DNA from: Ornithinibacillus contaminans
GTDB lineage: Bacteria; Bacillota; Bacilli; Bacillales; Amphibacillaceae
Length of the DNA stretch: 64,000 bases
Direction of reading: 5' to 3'
Assembly (NCBI RefSeq): GCF_001038425.2
Contig: NZ_LDPV02000024.1
Coordinates: forward strand, 62,001-126,000
In this document: positions 10,046 to 20,692 of the stretch, one piece after another
Layout: every line of letters begins with the position of its first letter
Numbering within the stretch: position 1 is the stretch's first letter
The notes under the pieces: generated by a model
What the model was told of the DNA's origin: nothing
Databases searched by the model: none
The model's input: only the letters and a program-made list of their open reading frames with translations
Program-made: the position numbers and the translations under genes

Positions 10046-11146
10046 TTATTCGAATAAATCCTCTTCGAAATCTGCGTAATCTGATTCTTCTTGTACGGTT
10101 ACTAATCCTTCTTCTCGTGCTTCTGACTCACTTTTAATATCAATCTTCCAACCAGTTAGTTTCGCAGCAAGTCGTGCATTTTGACCACGTTTACCGATGG
10201 CTAATGACAACTGATAATCTGGTACAATTACGGTTGTTGATTTTTCCTCTTCATTGACTAAAACTTCGATTACTTTAGAAGGACTAAGCGCATTCGATAC
10301 ATAGACAACAGGATCCTCAGACCATTCTACAATATCAATCTTCTCGCCTTTTAATTCATTAACGATAGCTTGAACACGTTGCCCCTTCTGTCCTACACAA
10401 GAACCAACTGGATCAATGTCTTGGTCTTCCGCATAAACAGCAATTTTAGAACGGTCTCCCGCTTCTCTAGCAACTGATTTAATTTCTACAACGCCATCAT
10501 AAATTTCTGGAACTTCCATTTCAAATAAGCGTTTTAATAGACCTGGATGTGATCTAGAAATATAGATTTGTGGGCCTTTACTTGTGTTTTCAACTTTTGT
10601 TACAAACACTTTTAAGCGATCATGTACTTGATAATCTTCTGTTGGCATTTGTTCTGCCTCAGGAAGTTTCGCTTCGATTTTCCCTAGATTCACATAAACA
10701 AATCGCGGGTCAATTCGTTGAATAATCCCAGTCATAACATCTTCTTCACGGTCAGCATATTCACTAAAAATCACACCACGCTCCGCTTCACGTACACGTT
10801 GTGTCACGACTTGCTTAGCAGCTTGTGCAGCAATTCTACCGAAATCCTTCGGTGTAACCTCAACTTCAATAATATCTTCTATTACATAGTTTGGATCAAT
10901 ACGCTTTGCTTCATCTAACGATATTTCTTGTTGATTATCTTCCACTTCTTCTACAACCGTTTTACGTGAGAACACACGCATTGTTCCTGCTTTTTCGTCT
11001 AACTCAACCCGCACATTGGTAGCCGATTTAAAATTTTTCTTATAAGCCGAAATTAATGCTGCCTCTAATGCCTCGATAAGGACGTCCTTATCAATTCCTT
11101 TTTCTTTACCTAAATTTTCAATTGCGTCAAACAATTGACTACTCAT
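10046..11146 (-). CDS. nusA: Transcription termination/antitermination factor NusA
   Basis: RNA polymerase-associated factor for pausing, termination and antitermination. 366 residues, the short Firmicutes form without the C-terminal acidic repeats of E. coli. N-terminal polymerase-binding domain (1-125), S1 domain (about 130-200), and two KH domains; DPVGSCVGQKGQRVQ marks KH1 and LAIGKRGQNARLAAKL marks KH2. An acidic tail closes the protein. Located 16 bp after rimP. Confidence 0.98.
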   Translation of the reverse strand: MSSQLFDAIENLGKEKGIDKDVLIEALEAALISAYKKNFKSATNVRVELDEKAGTMRVFSRKTVVEEVEDNQQEISLDEAKRIDPNYVIEDIIEVEVTPKDFGRIAAQAAKQVVTQRVREAERGVIFSEYADREEDVMTGIIQRIDPRFVYVNLGKIEAKLPEAEQMPTEDYQVHDRLKVFVTKVENTSKGPQIYISRSHPGLLKRLFEMEVPEIYDGVVEIKSVAREAGDRSKIAVYAEDQDIDPVGSCVGQKGQRVQAIVNELKGEKIDIVEWSEDPVVYVSNALSPSKVIEVLVNEEEKSTTVIVPDYQLSLAIGKRGQNARLAAKLTGWKIDIKSESEAREEGLVTVQEESDYADFEEDLFE

Positions 11147-11162
11147 TCCTCATTATCCCCCT

Positions 11163-11633
11163 TTATAGTACGACTGCTAATCTTGCTTTTGCAATTTTGT
11201 CATATGGAATTTCAACTTGTTTTTTTTGTGTCTTAACCTTGTATTCAATGGTTGCGGTATGATTAGAAAAGTCTATAAGTATACCTTCATATGCCTTTTC
11301 CCCATTAATTGGTTCAAACAATTTCACATACACATTTTTAGTGATATTTTTAGCAAAATCTTCTTCCGATTTTAATGGGCGTTCAACACCTGGTGAAGAA
11401 ACCTCTAAAAAGTACGCTTCCTTTATCGGATCAACTTCATCTAATTTTTCACTAAGTTGTTCGGAAACATCGCCACATTCAGCTATGTCAATACCGCCTT
11501 CCTTATCGATAAATACGCGTAGGAACCAGTTTTTGCCCTCTTTTACATATTCGATATCAACTAGTTCTAATTGTTTTGCCGCTACAATTGGCTGTACTAA
11601 TTCTTCTACTGTTTTCACAACTTGAGAGCTCAA
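11163..11633 (-). CDS. rimP: Ribosome maturation factor RimP
   Basis: 156-residue 30S maturation factor (formerly YlxS/P15A). The family motif [11 protein letters not shown] is at about residues 77-87 and an SH3-like C-domain follows. TTG start at 11633, 8 nt after GGAGG. First gene of the rimP-nusA-rnpM-ylxQ-infB operon; two hairpins separate it from the upstream stressosome gene. I could not define a convincing promoter in the 90 bp before it. Confidence 0.96.
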   Translation of the reverse strand: MSSQVVKTVEELVQPIVAAKQLELVDIEYVKEGKNWFLRVFIDKEGGIDIAECGDVSEQLSEKLDEVDPIKEAYFLEVSSPGVERPLKSEEDFAKNITKNVYVKLFEPINGEKAYEGILIDFSNHTATIEYKVKTQKKQVEIPYDKIAKARLAVVL

Positions 11634-11725
11634 GCCACCATCCTCCTTTTAACTCTAGCTGCACCTGCTACTTCTTAGTATTGACAAACTACTCCAATTT
11701 CATTTAGCTGTGAATCAATATAAAA

Positions 11726-11750
11726 CCCTTGCCAAAAAAAGAGGCAAGGG
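11726..11750 (-). terminator. Hairpin upstream of rimP (second hairpin after the RsbR-like gene)
   Basis: 8-bp perfect stem CCCTTGCC / GGCAAGGG with a 9-nt loop that is U-rich in the minus-strand transcript, followed by TTTTA. Probably a back-up terminator for the upstream gene. A similar stem lies before polC. Confidence 0.5.
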
Positions 11751-11780
11751 AAGTTTAAACAGAGTGAGCAGATTACGAAG

Positions 11781-11804
11781 AAAGAGTGGGAATGCCCACT
11801 CTTT
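11781..11804 (-). terminator. Terminator after the RsbR-like gene
   Basis: Perfect 10-bp stem AAAGAGTGGG / CCCACTCTTT with a 4-nt loop; moderate U-tract (TTTCTTC) on the minus strand. Confidence 0.65.
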
Positions 11805-11896
11805 TGTCCGATTCTATCAGTACTTACTTCTAAAATATACCATAACCATTTCCTCTGTGCAAGAAAATATACAATCAGAAAAATTACTAACTCCGA

Positions 11897-12778
11897 TTAA
11901 TTGGCATTAAAATCGGCCATTAAATTCGTACTAACGGTGTTTTCCACGGTTAAATAATCTTGTAATGCTTTTTGTAAAGACGCTTTTGTTACTGCTTTAG
12001 TGCCGAAATGAACATCTAAGCTAATCATTTTCCGAACAATTTCCGGACGTAAACCGGTAATTATCAATTTACTACCCATCATGGAAACGCCATCTAATAA
12101 CTTAAGGAATAATTGCATCGCATCGTTATCCATTTCAGCAATTCCAGACAAATCCATAATTAAGGTTTGTATCCGTAATCTACCTACCTCAAATAATACT
12201 TTTTCTTCAATAATATTAGCGCGATTGGTATCCAGTGTACCAATTAGTGGTAACACGCTAACATCTGGGGTGATAGGAATGATTGGTGCTGATAGATTAT
12301 TAACTAGCTTTTGTTGTTTTTCAATTAATTCATCTTTGTATTTCGTATAACTAATAAAGAACCCATTCATAAAATGATCCAGCAGGTCATTATAATTACT
12401 TGTTTCCTGATAAAAACATTCATTGGACTTTTCTTCTTTATTAGCCAATACATCATAATAATGTAAAAACTCCCATAGGGTACGACGAATTGAGCGTAAC
12501 CATTCGAGCTTAAAGCTTAGTGTTAATGCAAACTTAGCCCATAATATTCCTTCTTGTTTTGCAAATTCATTTACCTTGTCCGCCTCTTGATCAACGACTA
12601 ATAAAACGAGATGATGGGCATTATCCAACAAATTTATATTTCCTATTATGTGGATTTCATCGATTTTATTACGTACATTCACTGCAACACCTAGTAATCT
12701 TTCTTCAAACGGCATGCGGTTTAGGACTAGGAATTCATGAATATCTTCACTTTTTTTTAAATTTGATAGCTGCACCAT
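11897..12778 (-). CDS. RsbR-type STAS-domain stressosome protein
   Basis: 293 residues. The N-terminal half (about 1-155) matches the layout of the non-haem globin-like sensor domain of RsbR proteins, followed by a linker helix and a C-terminal STAS domain (about 165-280) with APIIPI, LPLIGTLDTNRA and GLRPEI segments. Stressosome RsbR proteins hold RsbT until stress and are phosphorylated on two threonines. The first (T171 of RsbRA) is kept as T184, but the second (T205) is replaced by N218 in EMDND. Start ATG at 12778 follows AAGGAAGTGA; an in-frame upstream ATG (12826) lacks a site. No rsb partner gene is nearby; it stands alone between polC and rimP with its own promoter and terminator. 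Confidence 0.85.
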   Translation of the reverse strand: MVQLSNLKKSEDIHEFLVLNRMPFEERLLGVAVNVRNKIDEIHIIGNINLLDNAHHLVLLVVDQEADKVNEFAKQEGILWAKFALTLSFKLEWLRSIRRTLWEFLHYYDVLANKEEKSNECFYQETSNYNDLLDHFMNGFFISYTKYKDELIEKQQKLVNNLSAPIIPITPDVSVLPLIGTLDTNRANIIEEKVLFEVGRLRIQTLIMDLSGIAEMDNDAMQLFLKLLDGVSMMGSKLIITGLRPEIVRKMISLDVHFGTKAVTKASLQKALQDYLTVENTVSTNLMADFNAN

Positions 12779-12851
12779 ATTCACTTCCTTCAACAGATTA
12801 GGTAATGCATATGTAAGTAAATTCATATCGTTTTGTAAAATGGTATCCTTA

Positions 12852-12881
12852 ATTATACCTATACGAGCTCATGTAATTCAA
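12852..12881 (-). promoter_or_regulatory. Putative sigma-A promoter of the RsbR-like gene
   Basis: -35 TTGAAT (12876-12881), 18-bp spacer, perfect -10 TATAAT (12852-12857), about 75 nt before the start codon. No clear sigma-B promoter is seen. Confidence 0.5.
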
Positions 12882-12931
12882 GCATTACATTACACTACCA
12901 TATAAATTAAACCTTAAATGAAAGGAACAAA

Positions 12932-13051
12932 AAAAGTTGAGACAAAAGGATGATGCCAAGGTAAAATGACGAACAATGTGCCTATTCCTAAAGCGGAGAT
13001 AGCACCCATATTCGGACTTTATCTTACCATAAAACGTTTTGTCTCAACTTT
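12932..13051 (-). repeat. Long-hairpin repeat element 1 (after polC), terminator-like
   Basis: Perfect 15-bp inverted repeat AAAGTTGAGACAAAA / TTTTGTCTCAACTTT (12933-12947 and 13037-13051) enclosing about 90 nt with further partly paired segments. It starts 8 nt after the polC stop, and the minus-strand transcript ends in seven T, so it can work as a terminator. Related in arms and inner sequence to element 2 at 57777-57864. Confidence 0.7.
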
Positions 13052-13058
13052 ATATTCA

Positions 13059-16000
13059 TTAGAATAAGGATAATTGATTTTTTTCTTCCATTCCTTCTAA
13101 ACAGCCATGGTTATCAAGATATTCCAGTACTGTTTTAGAGATTTTACTGCGCTCTCGTAAATCTTCTTTCGAAAGGAACTCTCCTTCTTCACGAGCCTTC
13201 ACAATATTTATCGCAGCATTTGTTCCTAGACCTTCCACTGCGTTAAATGGTGGGATTAATGTGTTACCCTCTACCACAAATTCAGCTGCCTTTGATTTAT
13301 ATAAATCAACCTTTTGGAAAGCGAAACCACGTTCACACATTTCTAATGCAATTTCTAAAACCGTTAGAAGGTTCTTCTCTTTTGGCGGTGCATCATTTCC
13401 TTTGATACTGATTCCCTCTATCCGTTTACGAATCGCATCAGATCCTTTTACCATCGTATCCAAATCAAAATCATCAGCACGTACGGTAAAATATGCTGCA
13501 TAGAAATAAATTGGATGATGAACTTTGAAATAGGCAATACGAACGGCCATTAATACATAGGCAGCCGCATGTGCTTTCGGGAACATATATTTAATCTTCT
13601 TACAGGACTCCACATACCAATCTGGTACATTATGTTTCTTCATTTCTACAATCCATTCGTCCTGTAGACCCTTCCCTTTACGAACGGACTCCATGATTTT
13701 AAAGGCAAGAGAAGCTTCTAATCCTTTGTGCATTAAATAAACCATAATATCGTCACGACAACCAATTACTTCTGGTAACGTGCAGATTCCCTCGTTAATA
13801 AGCTCTTGTGCATTTCCTAACCATACATCAGTACCGTGTGATAGTCCAGAAATGATAACAAGCTCTGCAAAGGTACTTGGTTTAGTGTCTTCTAACATCT
13901 GGCGTACGAATTTCGTTCCAAATTCCGGTACACCCAATGTTCCTGTCTTACAATTTATTTGTTCTGGGGTTACCCCTAAAGATTCTGTTCCTCCAAAGAT
14001 TTTCATTACTTCCTTATCATCTGTAGGAATTGTCTTTGGATCAATTCCACTTAAATCCTGAAGCATACGAATAACGGTTGGATCATCGTGCCCAAGTATA
14101 TCTAGCTTCAACAAATTATCATGGATAGAATGGAAATCAAAGTGAGTTGTCCGCCATTCACTCTTACGATCATCTGCCGGATACTGAATTGGTGTAAAGT
14201 CATAGATTTCCATATCGTCTGGTACAACGATAATACCACCCGGGTGCTGACCAGTTGTGCGTTTAACGCCTGTACAGCCTTGTACGAGCCGATCTACTTC
14301 TGCATGTTTGAAAACAAGCTGTTTATCCGATGCATACCCCTTCACATAACCGTAGGCTGTTTTTTCTGCAATGGTACCAATTGTACCTGCACGATAAACA
14401 TTATCCTCACCAAACAGGACCTTCGTATAATTATGTGCTTTTGGTTGATATTCCCCTGAAAAGTTCAAATCGATATCGGGAACTTTATCCCCTTTGAATC
14501 CAAGGAATGTTTCAAACGGTATATCTTGTCCATCCTTTTTAAGGGAAGTTCCACAACTAGGACAATCTTTATCTGGCAAATCAAAGCCACTTGCATACGT
14601 TCCATCTGTTATAAATTCATTGTAATGACAGCTTGGGCAAATGTAATGTGGCGGTAACGGATTTACCTCGGTAATCTCCGTCATCGTTGCTACAAAGGAT
14701 GACCCTACAGATCCCCTTGAACCTACTAGATAACCATCGTCTAGTGATTTTTTAACGAGCTTATGTGAGATTAAATAAATAACCGCAAAACCGTTACTAA
14801 TAATACTATCCAATTCTTTTTCTAAACGATCGGTAACAATTTTCGGTATCGGTTCCCCGTAAATTAATTTAGCGCGTGTATAACATAGGTCTCTTATTTC
14901 CTGATCAGCACCTTCAATCGTCGGTGTATACAAATCGTCTTTCACAGGAGAAATTTCATCAATCTCATCTGCTAGTGCTTGTGTATTTGTAATAACAATT
15001 TCTTTTGCCTTTTCCTCACCTAGAAAACGAAAACACTCAAGCATTTCATTTGTCGTTCGGAATGGGGTATCTGGTAATGTAACCCGGTTTAACGGATTAC
15101 CTGCTTGAGATGCGATTAGAATTTGTCGATACATTTTTTCATGTTCGTCAATATAGTGAACATTTCCAGATGCAATGACACGTTTATCCATGCGATTTCC
15201 TAAATCGACAATCTTATTAATAATATCTAAGATTTGTGCTTCATTCTGAACTAAATCCTTTTCAATTAAATGCGTATAGTTGCTAGGTGGTTGTACTTCA
15301 ATATAATCATAGAATTCCGCAACTTTTTCTGCTTCATCTGCAGACTTTTGCATCATTGTTTCAAATACTTCTCCATTATCACATGCAGTTCCAACTAAGA
15401 TTCCAGTACGATGCTTTTGCAATACAGATCTTGGGATGCGAGGCACACGATAAAAATAATCGATATGAGCAAGTGAAACAAGCTTATACAGATTTTTTAG
15501 CCCTTCCTCTGTTTGTGCAATTAATGTGCAATGGAATGGTCTGGAGCGCTGATATGCATTCCCTTCCCCCATATGACTGTTTAATTGATTATGATTCGTA
15601 ATTTCCTTCTTTAATAAAGCTTGTACTAATTTCCAAAGTAAATAGCCAGTCGCCTCTGCATCATAAATTGCTCGGTGATGCTGTGTTAATTCAATATCTA
15701 AATGTTTACACAATGTATTTAGGCGATGGTTCTTTAATTCTGGAAATAGGAATCTAGCTAATTCTAATGTGTCAACTACTGGATTTTCTACTTTTTCATA
15801 GCCAATCTTTTGGTAGCCTTGATTTAAAAATCCGATATCGAAACTCGCATTATGTGCGACAAATATGCCATCTCCACTCCAGCTATAAAAATCCTTTAAT
15901 ACATCGTCAATTTCAGGAGCATTCTGCACCATTTCATCGGTAATTCCCGTTAAATCCGTTGTTGTTTGGGAAAGTGGATGATGTGGATTTGCAAATGACT

Positions 16001-17348
16001 CAAATCGGTCCACAATTTCGCCTTGATGTATTTTTACCGCCGCTAGCTCTATGATGGTGTCATATACAGCCGATAGTCCGGTTGTTTCCACGTCAAATAC
16101 AATATACGTCCCATTCTCCAAATCGATGTCTGCTTCGTTATAGGCAATTGGTACCCCATCATCTACTAAATTGGCTTCTACACCATATAATATTTTGATG
16201 CCATGCTTCTTGCCGGCTCCATGTGCATCCGGAAATCCTTGTACACCTGCATGATCCGTAATTGCAACAGCCTTATGACCCCATTTTGCTGCTTGTTCAA
16301 CAAGTCTAGCTGGCGAAATAACAGCATCCAATTGACTCATAGTCGTATGAGCATGAAATTCTACCCGCTTTTCGTCATCCTTTGCGGTATCTTGTCTGCT
16401 CGCGACTTTAACTTCATGCATATCATTTGCCATCATTGCAAGCTCGTTGGAATACATATCTGTTTGAATACTACCTCTTGCTCTAATCCACATACCTTTT
16501 TTCAAGTGCTCAAACTTAGCTGCATCCTCATCACCTTTTGAGAACATTTTTATCTGCAGTGAATCCGTATAATCGGTTACTTTGGCAATTAACAGGCTTC
16601 TACCAGAGCGTAATTTACGAATATCAACATCAAACACATAGCCTTGTACGGCAATTCGTTTCTCTTCCTCCTGTATCTCTCGCATTTCAGAGATATCATC
16701 TTGTATTTTATATCCAATTGAAAATGGCTGATTTTCTTCAGCTGAACGGTTTTTATCCCGTTTTTCTTTTTCTTGAATTGTTTTTAAAATAAGCTGTTGA
16801 TCTTCACGCGCCTTCTGTTCTCGGAACTGTTGAATTTTATCATCTTCTGTTTTTACATCCACGGTAAGCGGATAATATCCAAGTCCTACTTGTTTACAAA
16901 AAGATTTAAACTTCTCTTCTAATCGTTTTTTAAGCGCATTTGCCTCTGCTTCATTTCTAGCAGTTAACATAATTTTATTACCGTTAACCCTAGGTTTTTG
17001 TGAATAGACAAGATCACGATAAGCTGGAGATACATCAGGTGTTAGCTGTAAAAACAGTTGCCAATAATCACAGACTAGCTCTTCAGTACATTGGCTATTC
17101 TGACAAGTCAAGGTTAACTCAATAGTTGCAATTTGTTGGAACGCTTCCTTTAACTGTGTCATTAACGTTTGATACACAGTTGATGGTAGCACTTGATTGA
17201 CATCTATATAAAAGTGCCATAGCCTTTTTGCTTTAAATACCTCAAGCTTTGTTAAGGAACTATCCTGAAAATAGTTAGAAACATCGTTTGCTGGCATATT
17301 TATTTGCTGTAATAATAAACTTAATTTCTCTTTATTAGATATATCCAT
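13059..17348 (-). CDS. polC: DNA polymerase III alpha subunit, PolC type
   Basis: Replicative polymerase of low-GC Gram-positive bacteria, 1429 residues. An N-terminal domain and OB fold (about 230-320) lead into a PHP domain ([12 protein letters not shown]) interrupted by the DEDD 3'-5' exonuclease ([29 protein letters not shown]), then a zinc-binding CPSC...CPSC motif, and the polymerase palm/fingers ([12 protein letters not shown]). The ATG at 17348 follows GGGGG; a long upstream in-frame extension is not supported. In B. subtilis proS sits directly before polC; here it is absent. Length and all catalytic motifs look intact. Confidence 0.98.
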   Translation of the reverse strand: MDISNKEKLSLLLQQINMPANDVSNYFQDSSLTKLEVFKAKRLWHFYIDVNQVLPSTVYQTLMTQLKEAFQQIATIELTLTCQNSQCTEELVCDYWQLFLQLTPDVSPAYRDLVYSQKPRVNGNKIMLTARNEAEANALKKRLEEKFKSFCKQVGLGYYPLTVDVKTEDDKIQQFREQKAREDQQLILKTIQEKEKRDKNRSAEENQPFSIGYKIQDDISEMREIQEEEKRIAVQGYVFDVDIRKLRSGRSLLIAKVTDYTDSLQIKMFSKGDEDAAKFEHLKKGMWIRARGSIQTDMYSNELAMMANDMHEVKVASRQDTAKDDEKRVEFHAHTTMSQLDAVISPARLVEQAAKWGHKAVAITDHAGVQGFPDAHGAGKKHGIKILYGVEANLVDDGVPIAYNEADIDLENGTYIVFDVETTGLSAVYDTIIELAAVKIHQGEIVDRFESFANPHHPLSQTTTDLTGITDEMVQNAPEIDDVLKDFYSWSGDGIFVAHNASFDIGFLNQGYQKIGYEKVENPVVDTLELARFLFPELKNHRLNTLCKHLDIELTQHHRAIYDAEATGYLLWKLVQALLKKEITNHNQLNSHMGEGNAYQRSRPFHCTLIAQTEEGLKNLYKLVSLAHIDYFYRVPRIPRSVLQKHRTGILVGTACDNGEVFETMMQKSADEAEKVAEFYDYIEVQPPSNYTHLIEKDLVQNEAQILDIINKIVDLGNRMDKRVIASGNVHYIDEHEKMYRQILIASQAGNPLNRVTLPDTPFRTTNEMLECFRFLGEEKAKEIVITNTQALADEIDEISPVKDDLYTPTIEGADQEIRDLCYTRAKLIYGEPIPKIVTDRLEKELDSIISNGFAVIYLISHKLVKKSLDDGYLVGSRGSVGSSFVATMTEITEVNPLPPHYICPSCHYNEFITDGTYASGFDLPDKDCPSCGTSLKKDGQDIPFETFLGFKGDKVPDIDLNFSGEYQPKAHNYTKVLFGEDNVYRAGTIGTIAEKTAYGYVKGYASDKQLVFKHAEVDRLVQGCTGVKRTTGQHPGGIIVVPDDMEIYDFTPIQYPADDRKSEWRTTHFDFHSIHDNLLKLDILGHDDPTVIRMLQDLSGIDPKTIPTDDKEVMKIFGGTESLGVTPEQINCKTGTLGVPEFGTKFVRQMLEDTKPSTFAELVIISGLSHGTDVWLGNAQELINEGICTLPEVIGCRDDIMVYLMHKGLEASLAFKIMESVRKGKGLQDEWIVEMKKHNVPDWYVESCKKIKYMFPKAHAAAYVLMAVRIAYFKVHHPIYFYAAYFTVRADDFDLDTMVKGSDAIRKRIEGISIKGNDAPPKEKNLLTVLEIALEMCERGFAFQKVDLYKSKAAEFVVEGNTLIPPFNAVEGLGTNAAINIVKAREEGEFLSKEDLRERSKISKTVLEYLDNHGCLEGMEEKNQLSLF

Positions 17349-17410
17349 TCGTATTCCCCCTGTAAAAATAACCCTTTTAACGGTAATGCAGGAAATTGAA
17401 AAGATGGAAA

Positions 17411-17437
17411 CCCTTGTCACGTAAAAAAAGACAAGGG
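17411..17437 (-). terminator. Hairpin between rseP and polC
   Basis: 8-bp perfect stem CCCTTGTC / GACAAGGG with an 11-nt loop, followed by TTTCC on the minus strand. Probably the end of the rseP transcript or an attenuator before polC. It closely resembles the hairpin at 11726-11750. Confidence 0.5.
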
Positions 17438-17532
17438 TCCCAAATCGTTCAAATCTTATTCTATTTCTATAGTACCTTCTTTACCTAATCGTTACAACAT
17501 TTTTAATCTGGTAATTTCATCAAAAATATGTG

Positions 17533-18798
17533 TTATAAGAACAATCGTTGTATGTCATTCCACGTAACGATAATCATCAGGAGCATTAGCAAGGCAAATC
17601 CAACAAAATGAAAAATACCTTCCTTTTCTGGTTCCATTGGTTTCCCTCGCACTAGCTCAATACCAACAAATAATAATCGTCCACCATCAAGTGCCGGTAA
17701 TGGAACTAGATTAACAACACCTAGGTTGATACTTAAAATTGCTGTCCACATTAAGAAATTCATAAATCCGGTTTGTACGACCTGATCAGTTGCATCATAG
17801 ATGCCAACAGGTCCTGACAGCATATCAATTCCTAGCTGTCCGGTAATAAGCATAGCGAGATTGGTAAGAATCATGGAAGTTGTTTCATAGCTTTGAATCG
17901 CACCGTATTTAAAAGAACCCCAAAAGGACTTCTCAGAAGCTTGGTATACCCCAATTTGCCCGATCTGTTCTTCTTGTCCTTCTAATGTAATCGCATTTGG
18001 TACAACGGTAAGCGTTTCTGTATCCCCATCTCGAAGAATGGTCATATGTAGCTCTTCTCCTGGATTTTCCCGGACAACAGCTGTGAATTGTTCCCAAGTT
18101 GAAATGGACTGATCGTCGATTTGAACTACTTCATCATTTTCTTGCAACCCAGCAGTTTCTGCAGGACTGTCTAGTTGGATTTGACTCACTCTTGCTTCTT
18201 CAACCGGTATGCCTTGTACAACCCCAATAATGATAAAAATGAAAATCGCTAATAAAAAGTTCATCATCGGACCAGCAAATAGCTGCATTGCACGCTGACC
18301 AGTTGTTTTTGATGCAAACTGTCGATCATATGGAGCAATTAGTGTTTCCTTTTCATCCATGACAAATAAAGCTTTGCGATCAACTTCAAATCGTAATCGA
18401 TTTTCATCGTCATCTAGTTCATAGCCCTCGATGATTAGCTGATGATCTAAATCAACTTCTTCTACTTCAATTACACGTGCATTTGGATGCTTGGACTTGT
18501 TATTGACAATTATTTTACTGACTTTACCCGCGTCATTAAACTCAAGCCCAATATGATGTCCAGGCTTTAGCTCGATAATTTCAGGATCCTCACCCGCAAC
18601 CCGAACATATCCGCCAATTGGTAATAGTCTAATCGTGTATAACGTATCATTTTTTGTAAAAGCAAATAACTTGGGACCGAACCCAATTGCAAATTCACGC
18701 GCTAGCATCCCTGCCCGTTTCGCAAAGATTAGATGGCCTAATTCATGGACAAACACAAGCAGGCCAAACATAAATATAAACGCAATTACTGTTGTCAA
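17533..18798 (-). CDS. rseP: Site-2 intramembrane metalloprotease RseP/RasP
   Basis: Membrane zinc protease that cuts anti-sigma factors and other membrane peptides. 421 residues from the TTG at 18798, 6 nt after AAGGAAGGTG; this length fits B. subtilis RasP. HELGH active-site motif near residue 19 in the first membrane segment, PDZ domain around residues 210-285, and the second zinc ligand region PALDGGRLLF near 375 within the C-terminal membrane segments. It follows cdsA directly, although dxr usually separates the two. Confidence 0.96.
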   Translation of the reverse strand: MTTVIAFIFMFGLLVFVHELGHLIFAKRAGMLAREFAIGFGPKLFAFTKNDTLYTIRLLPIGGYVRVAGEDPEIIELKPGHHIGLEFNDAGKVSKIIVNNKSKHPNARVIEVEEVDLDHQLIIEGYELDDDENRLRFEVDRKALFVMDEKETLIAPYDRQFASKTTGQRAMQLFAGPMMNFLLAIFIFIIIGVVQGIPVEEARVSQIQLDSPAETAGLQENDEVVQIDDQSISTWEQFTAVVRENPGEELHMTILRDGDTETLTVVPNAITLEGQEEQIGQIGVYQASEKSFWGSFKYGAIQSYETTSMILTNLAMLITGQLGIDMLSGPVGIYDATDQVVQTGFMNFLMWTAILSINLGVVNLVPLPALDGGRLLFVGIELVRGKPMEPEKEGIFHFVGFALLMLLMIIVTWNDIQRLFL

Positions 18799-18873
18799 AT
18801 CGAACACCTTCCTTTGTTGAAGTAGAAAAAGAAGCAAAACTCATAACAAATGTGGGTAGGACAAGCTATTTCA

Positions 18874-19671
18874 TTACAAAATTTGCAGAATGAAATGTAA
18901 AACTGGAAATACAAATATTGCACTATCAAATCTATCTAAGATACCACCATGTCCAGGAAGGATTGTCCCGGAATCCTTCACATTATAATGACGTTTGAAG
19001 GCCGATTCCACTAAATCCCCAATCTGACCAAATATGGATACAATAATAGAAATCAAGATAACAGTAAGGATACTGAACGGAAATGGGAATAACATATGGA
19101 AAATCACGCCCACTACAGCAGCAAGGATAACCCCACCAATTGCTCCTTCAATCGTCTTATTAGGACTAATTTCTGGCCATAATTTATTCTTCCCAAATGC
19201 CCGGCCGCTAAAATAAGCGCCTGTATCTGTTGCCCAAATTACGAGTAAGGCAAAGAAGATTTGAGCTAGTCCATCTGCTGTATGTCTTGTTTCTAGAAAA
19301 TAATAAAAACCCATGCCGACATATAATACCGCTAACAAAATAAAGCCAACATCATCAAATGTGAATTTATTCTTTAACAGTACAGTATATGCTAGTAATA
19401 ACAACACGAATAATAAAATGTTCTCTGCGGTTGTCGTGGCAAGTGAAAAGGAAAGAAGTTCATTCGATGCCGGGTATAAAATTAACCATAATAAGACTAT
19501 CGAAAACAAGCCTGCAAAAGAATTCCAAGGAATCTCATGCATTTTTAATAATTCTACTAAACCTACTGTAGCTAATAAAAACACAATAATTGTAAACGGC
19601 CAACTCCCATAGATAACAAACGGTATAAATAGGATTAGTGCTACAATTGCTGTTAGAATTCGTTGTTTCAT
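18874..19671 (-). CDS. cdsA: Phosphatidate cytidylyltransferase
   Basis: Integral membrane enzyme that makes CDP-diacylglycerol from phosphatidate and CTP. 265 residues with about eight hydrophobic segments and the C-terminal CDS signature (PNKTIEGAIGG, then GDLVESAFKR, then LPGHGGILDRFDS). It lies 15 bp after uppS. In most Bacillales dxr follows; here the next gene is rseP, with 75 bp between. Confidence 0.97.
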   Translation of the reverse strand: MKQRILTAIVALILFIPFVIYGSWPFTIIVFLLATVGLVELLKMHEIPWNSFAGLFSIVLLWLILYPASNELLSFSLATTTAENILLFVLLLLAYTVLLKNKFTFDDVGFILLAVLYVGMGFYYFLETRHTADGLAQIFFALLVIWATDTGAYFSGRAFGKNKLWPEISPNKTIEGAIGGVILAAVVGVIFHMLFPFPFSILTVILISIIVSIFGQIGDLVESAFKRHYNVKDSGTILPGHGGILDRFDSAIFVFPVLHFILQIL

Positions 19672-19686
19672 CTACCATTCATCACC

Positions 19687-20448
19687 TTATATACCTCCAT
19701 AACGTCTAGACCTTTTTTGAAAGTCCATTAACGCCTCGATAAAAATTTCTTCACTAAAATCTGGCCATAGCACATCCGTAAACCAAAACTCCGTATAAGC
19801 TAATTGCCAAAGTAAAAAGTTACTTAATCGTCTCTCACCACTTGTTCGAATTAACAAATCAGGATCAGATATTCCTTGTGTATAGAGATACGTTGATAAT
19901 AAATCCTCATCTAATTTATCAAGCGATAGCTTTTCATCGTCCACATCCCGCATTATCAGTTTGATGGCACGCATAATTTCGCTTCTACTTCCATAATTGA
20001 GTGCAAAGTTTACTAATAAACCATCATTATTCTTTGTTTGTTCTTTCGCATACTGAACGGCTTCTTTCGTAAAATCTGGTAGGGAATCAAAATCACCTAT
20101 CGTTTCAATTCGGACGTTATTTTTAATTAGATCTGGTAAATACGTATGTAAAAATTCCTTTGGGAGCCTTAATAAATACTCTACCTCTGGCTTTGGTCTT
20201 TTCCAATTTTCTGTGGAAAAAGCAAATAGCGTCAATATTTTAATGTTGTGTTTCGAAGCGAGTTCGATGGTTCTTTTTACAACATCCATGCCTTCTTTAT
20301 GGCCCGCTATTCGTGGTAACCCTTTTTTCTTAGCCCAGCGTCCATTCCCATCCATAATAATTGCCACGTGTTCTGGTACATTGGTTAGTTCATTAGTTTC
20401 TATAGGACTTTCTTGCTTTGTTTTAAAAAAAGGAAGTTTCATTGACAT
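19687..20448 (-). CDS. uppS: Undecaprenyl diphosphate synthase (cis-prenyltransferase)
   Basis: Makes C55-PP, the lipid carrier for peptidoglycan and teichoic acid. About 254 residues. IMDGNGRWAKK motif holds the catalytic aspartate, with the later FSTENWKRP and RTSGERRLSNF motifs. Several ATG codons lie near GGAGG; the third (20448) has the best spacing but the one at 20451 is possible. It heads the uppS-cdsA-rseP group, which lacks dxr although uppS needs isoprenoid precursors. Confidence 0.96.
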   Translation of the reverse strand: MSMKLPFFKTKQESPIETNELTNVPEHVAIIMDGNGRWAKKKGLPRIAGHKEGMDVVKRTIELASKHNIKILTLFAFSTENWKRPKPEVEYLLRLPKEFLHTYLPDLIKNNVRIETIGDFDSLPDFTKEAVQYAKEQTKNNDGLLVNFALNYGSRSEIMRAIKLIMRDVDDEKLSLDKLDEDLLSTYLYTQGISDPDLLIRTSGERRLSNFLLWQLAYTEFWFTDVLWPDFSEEIFIEALMDFQKRSRRYGGI

Positions 20449-20621
20449 CATTTGTCCTCCGAACACTGGTGTTTATCCATAAAAATACTATAATAATTAT
20501 GCTTCAATTGATTGTGATATGTCATTTAGCATTATTTAACTAGTTTATCATAAGCTAACTACAAGTGTTACTTAGATATAGACTACCCTATTATTATAAC
20601 GTGAATGACATAAGAATACAA

Positions 20622-20645
20622 AAGCCCCCTTAAAAAAGAGGGCTT
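20622..20645 (-). terminator. Terminator after frr
   Basis: GC-rich stem AAGCCCTC / GGGGGCTT with a U/A-rich loop and one mismatch, followed by TTTTGT on the minus strand. Confidence 0.65.
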
Positions 20646-20692
20646 CGTCCTGCTTCATTGTATTTGGCAGACAGATTACGCTTTAGAATCAC

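Noticed and set aside
12779-12930. Sigma-B type promoter before the RsbR-like gene
   Set aside because: A GTTTAA-like -35 is present but no GGGWAW -10 at the right distance; a sigma-A promoter fits better.
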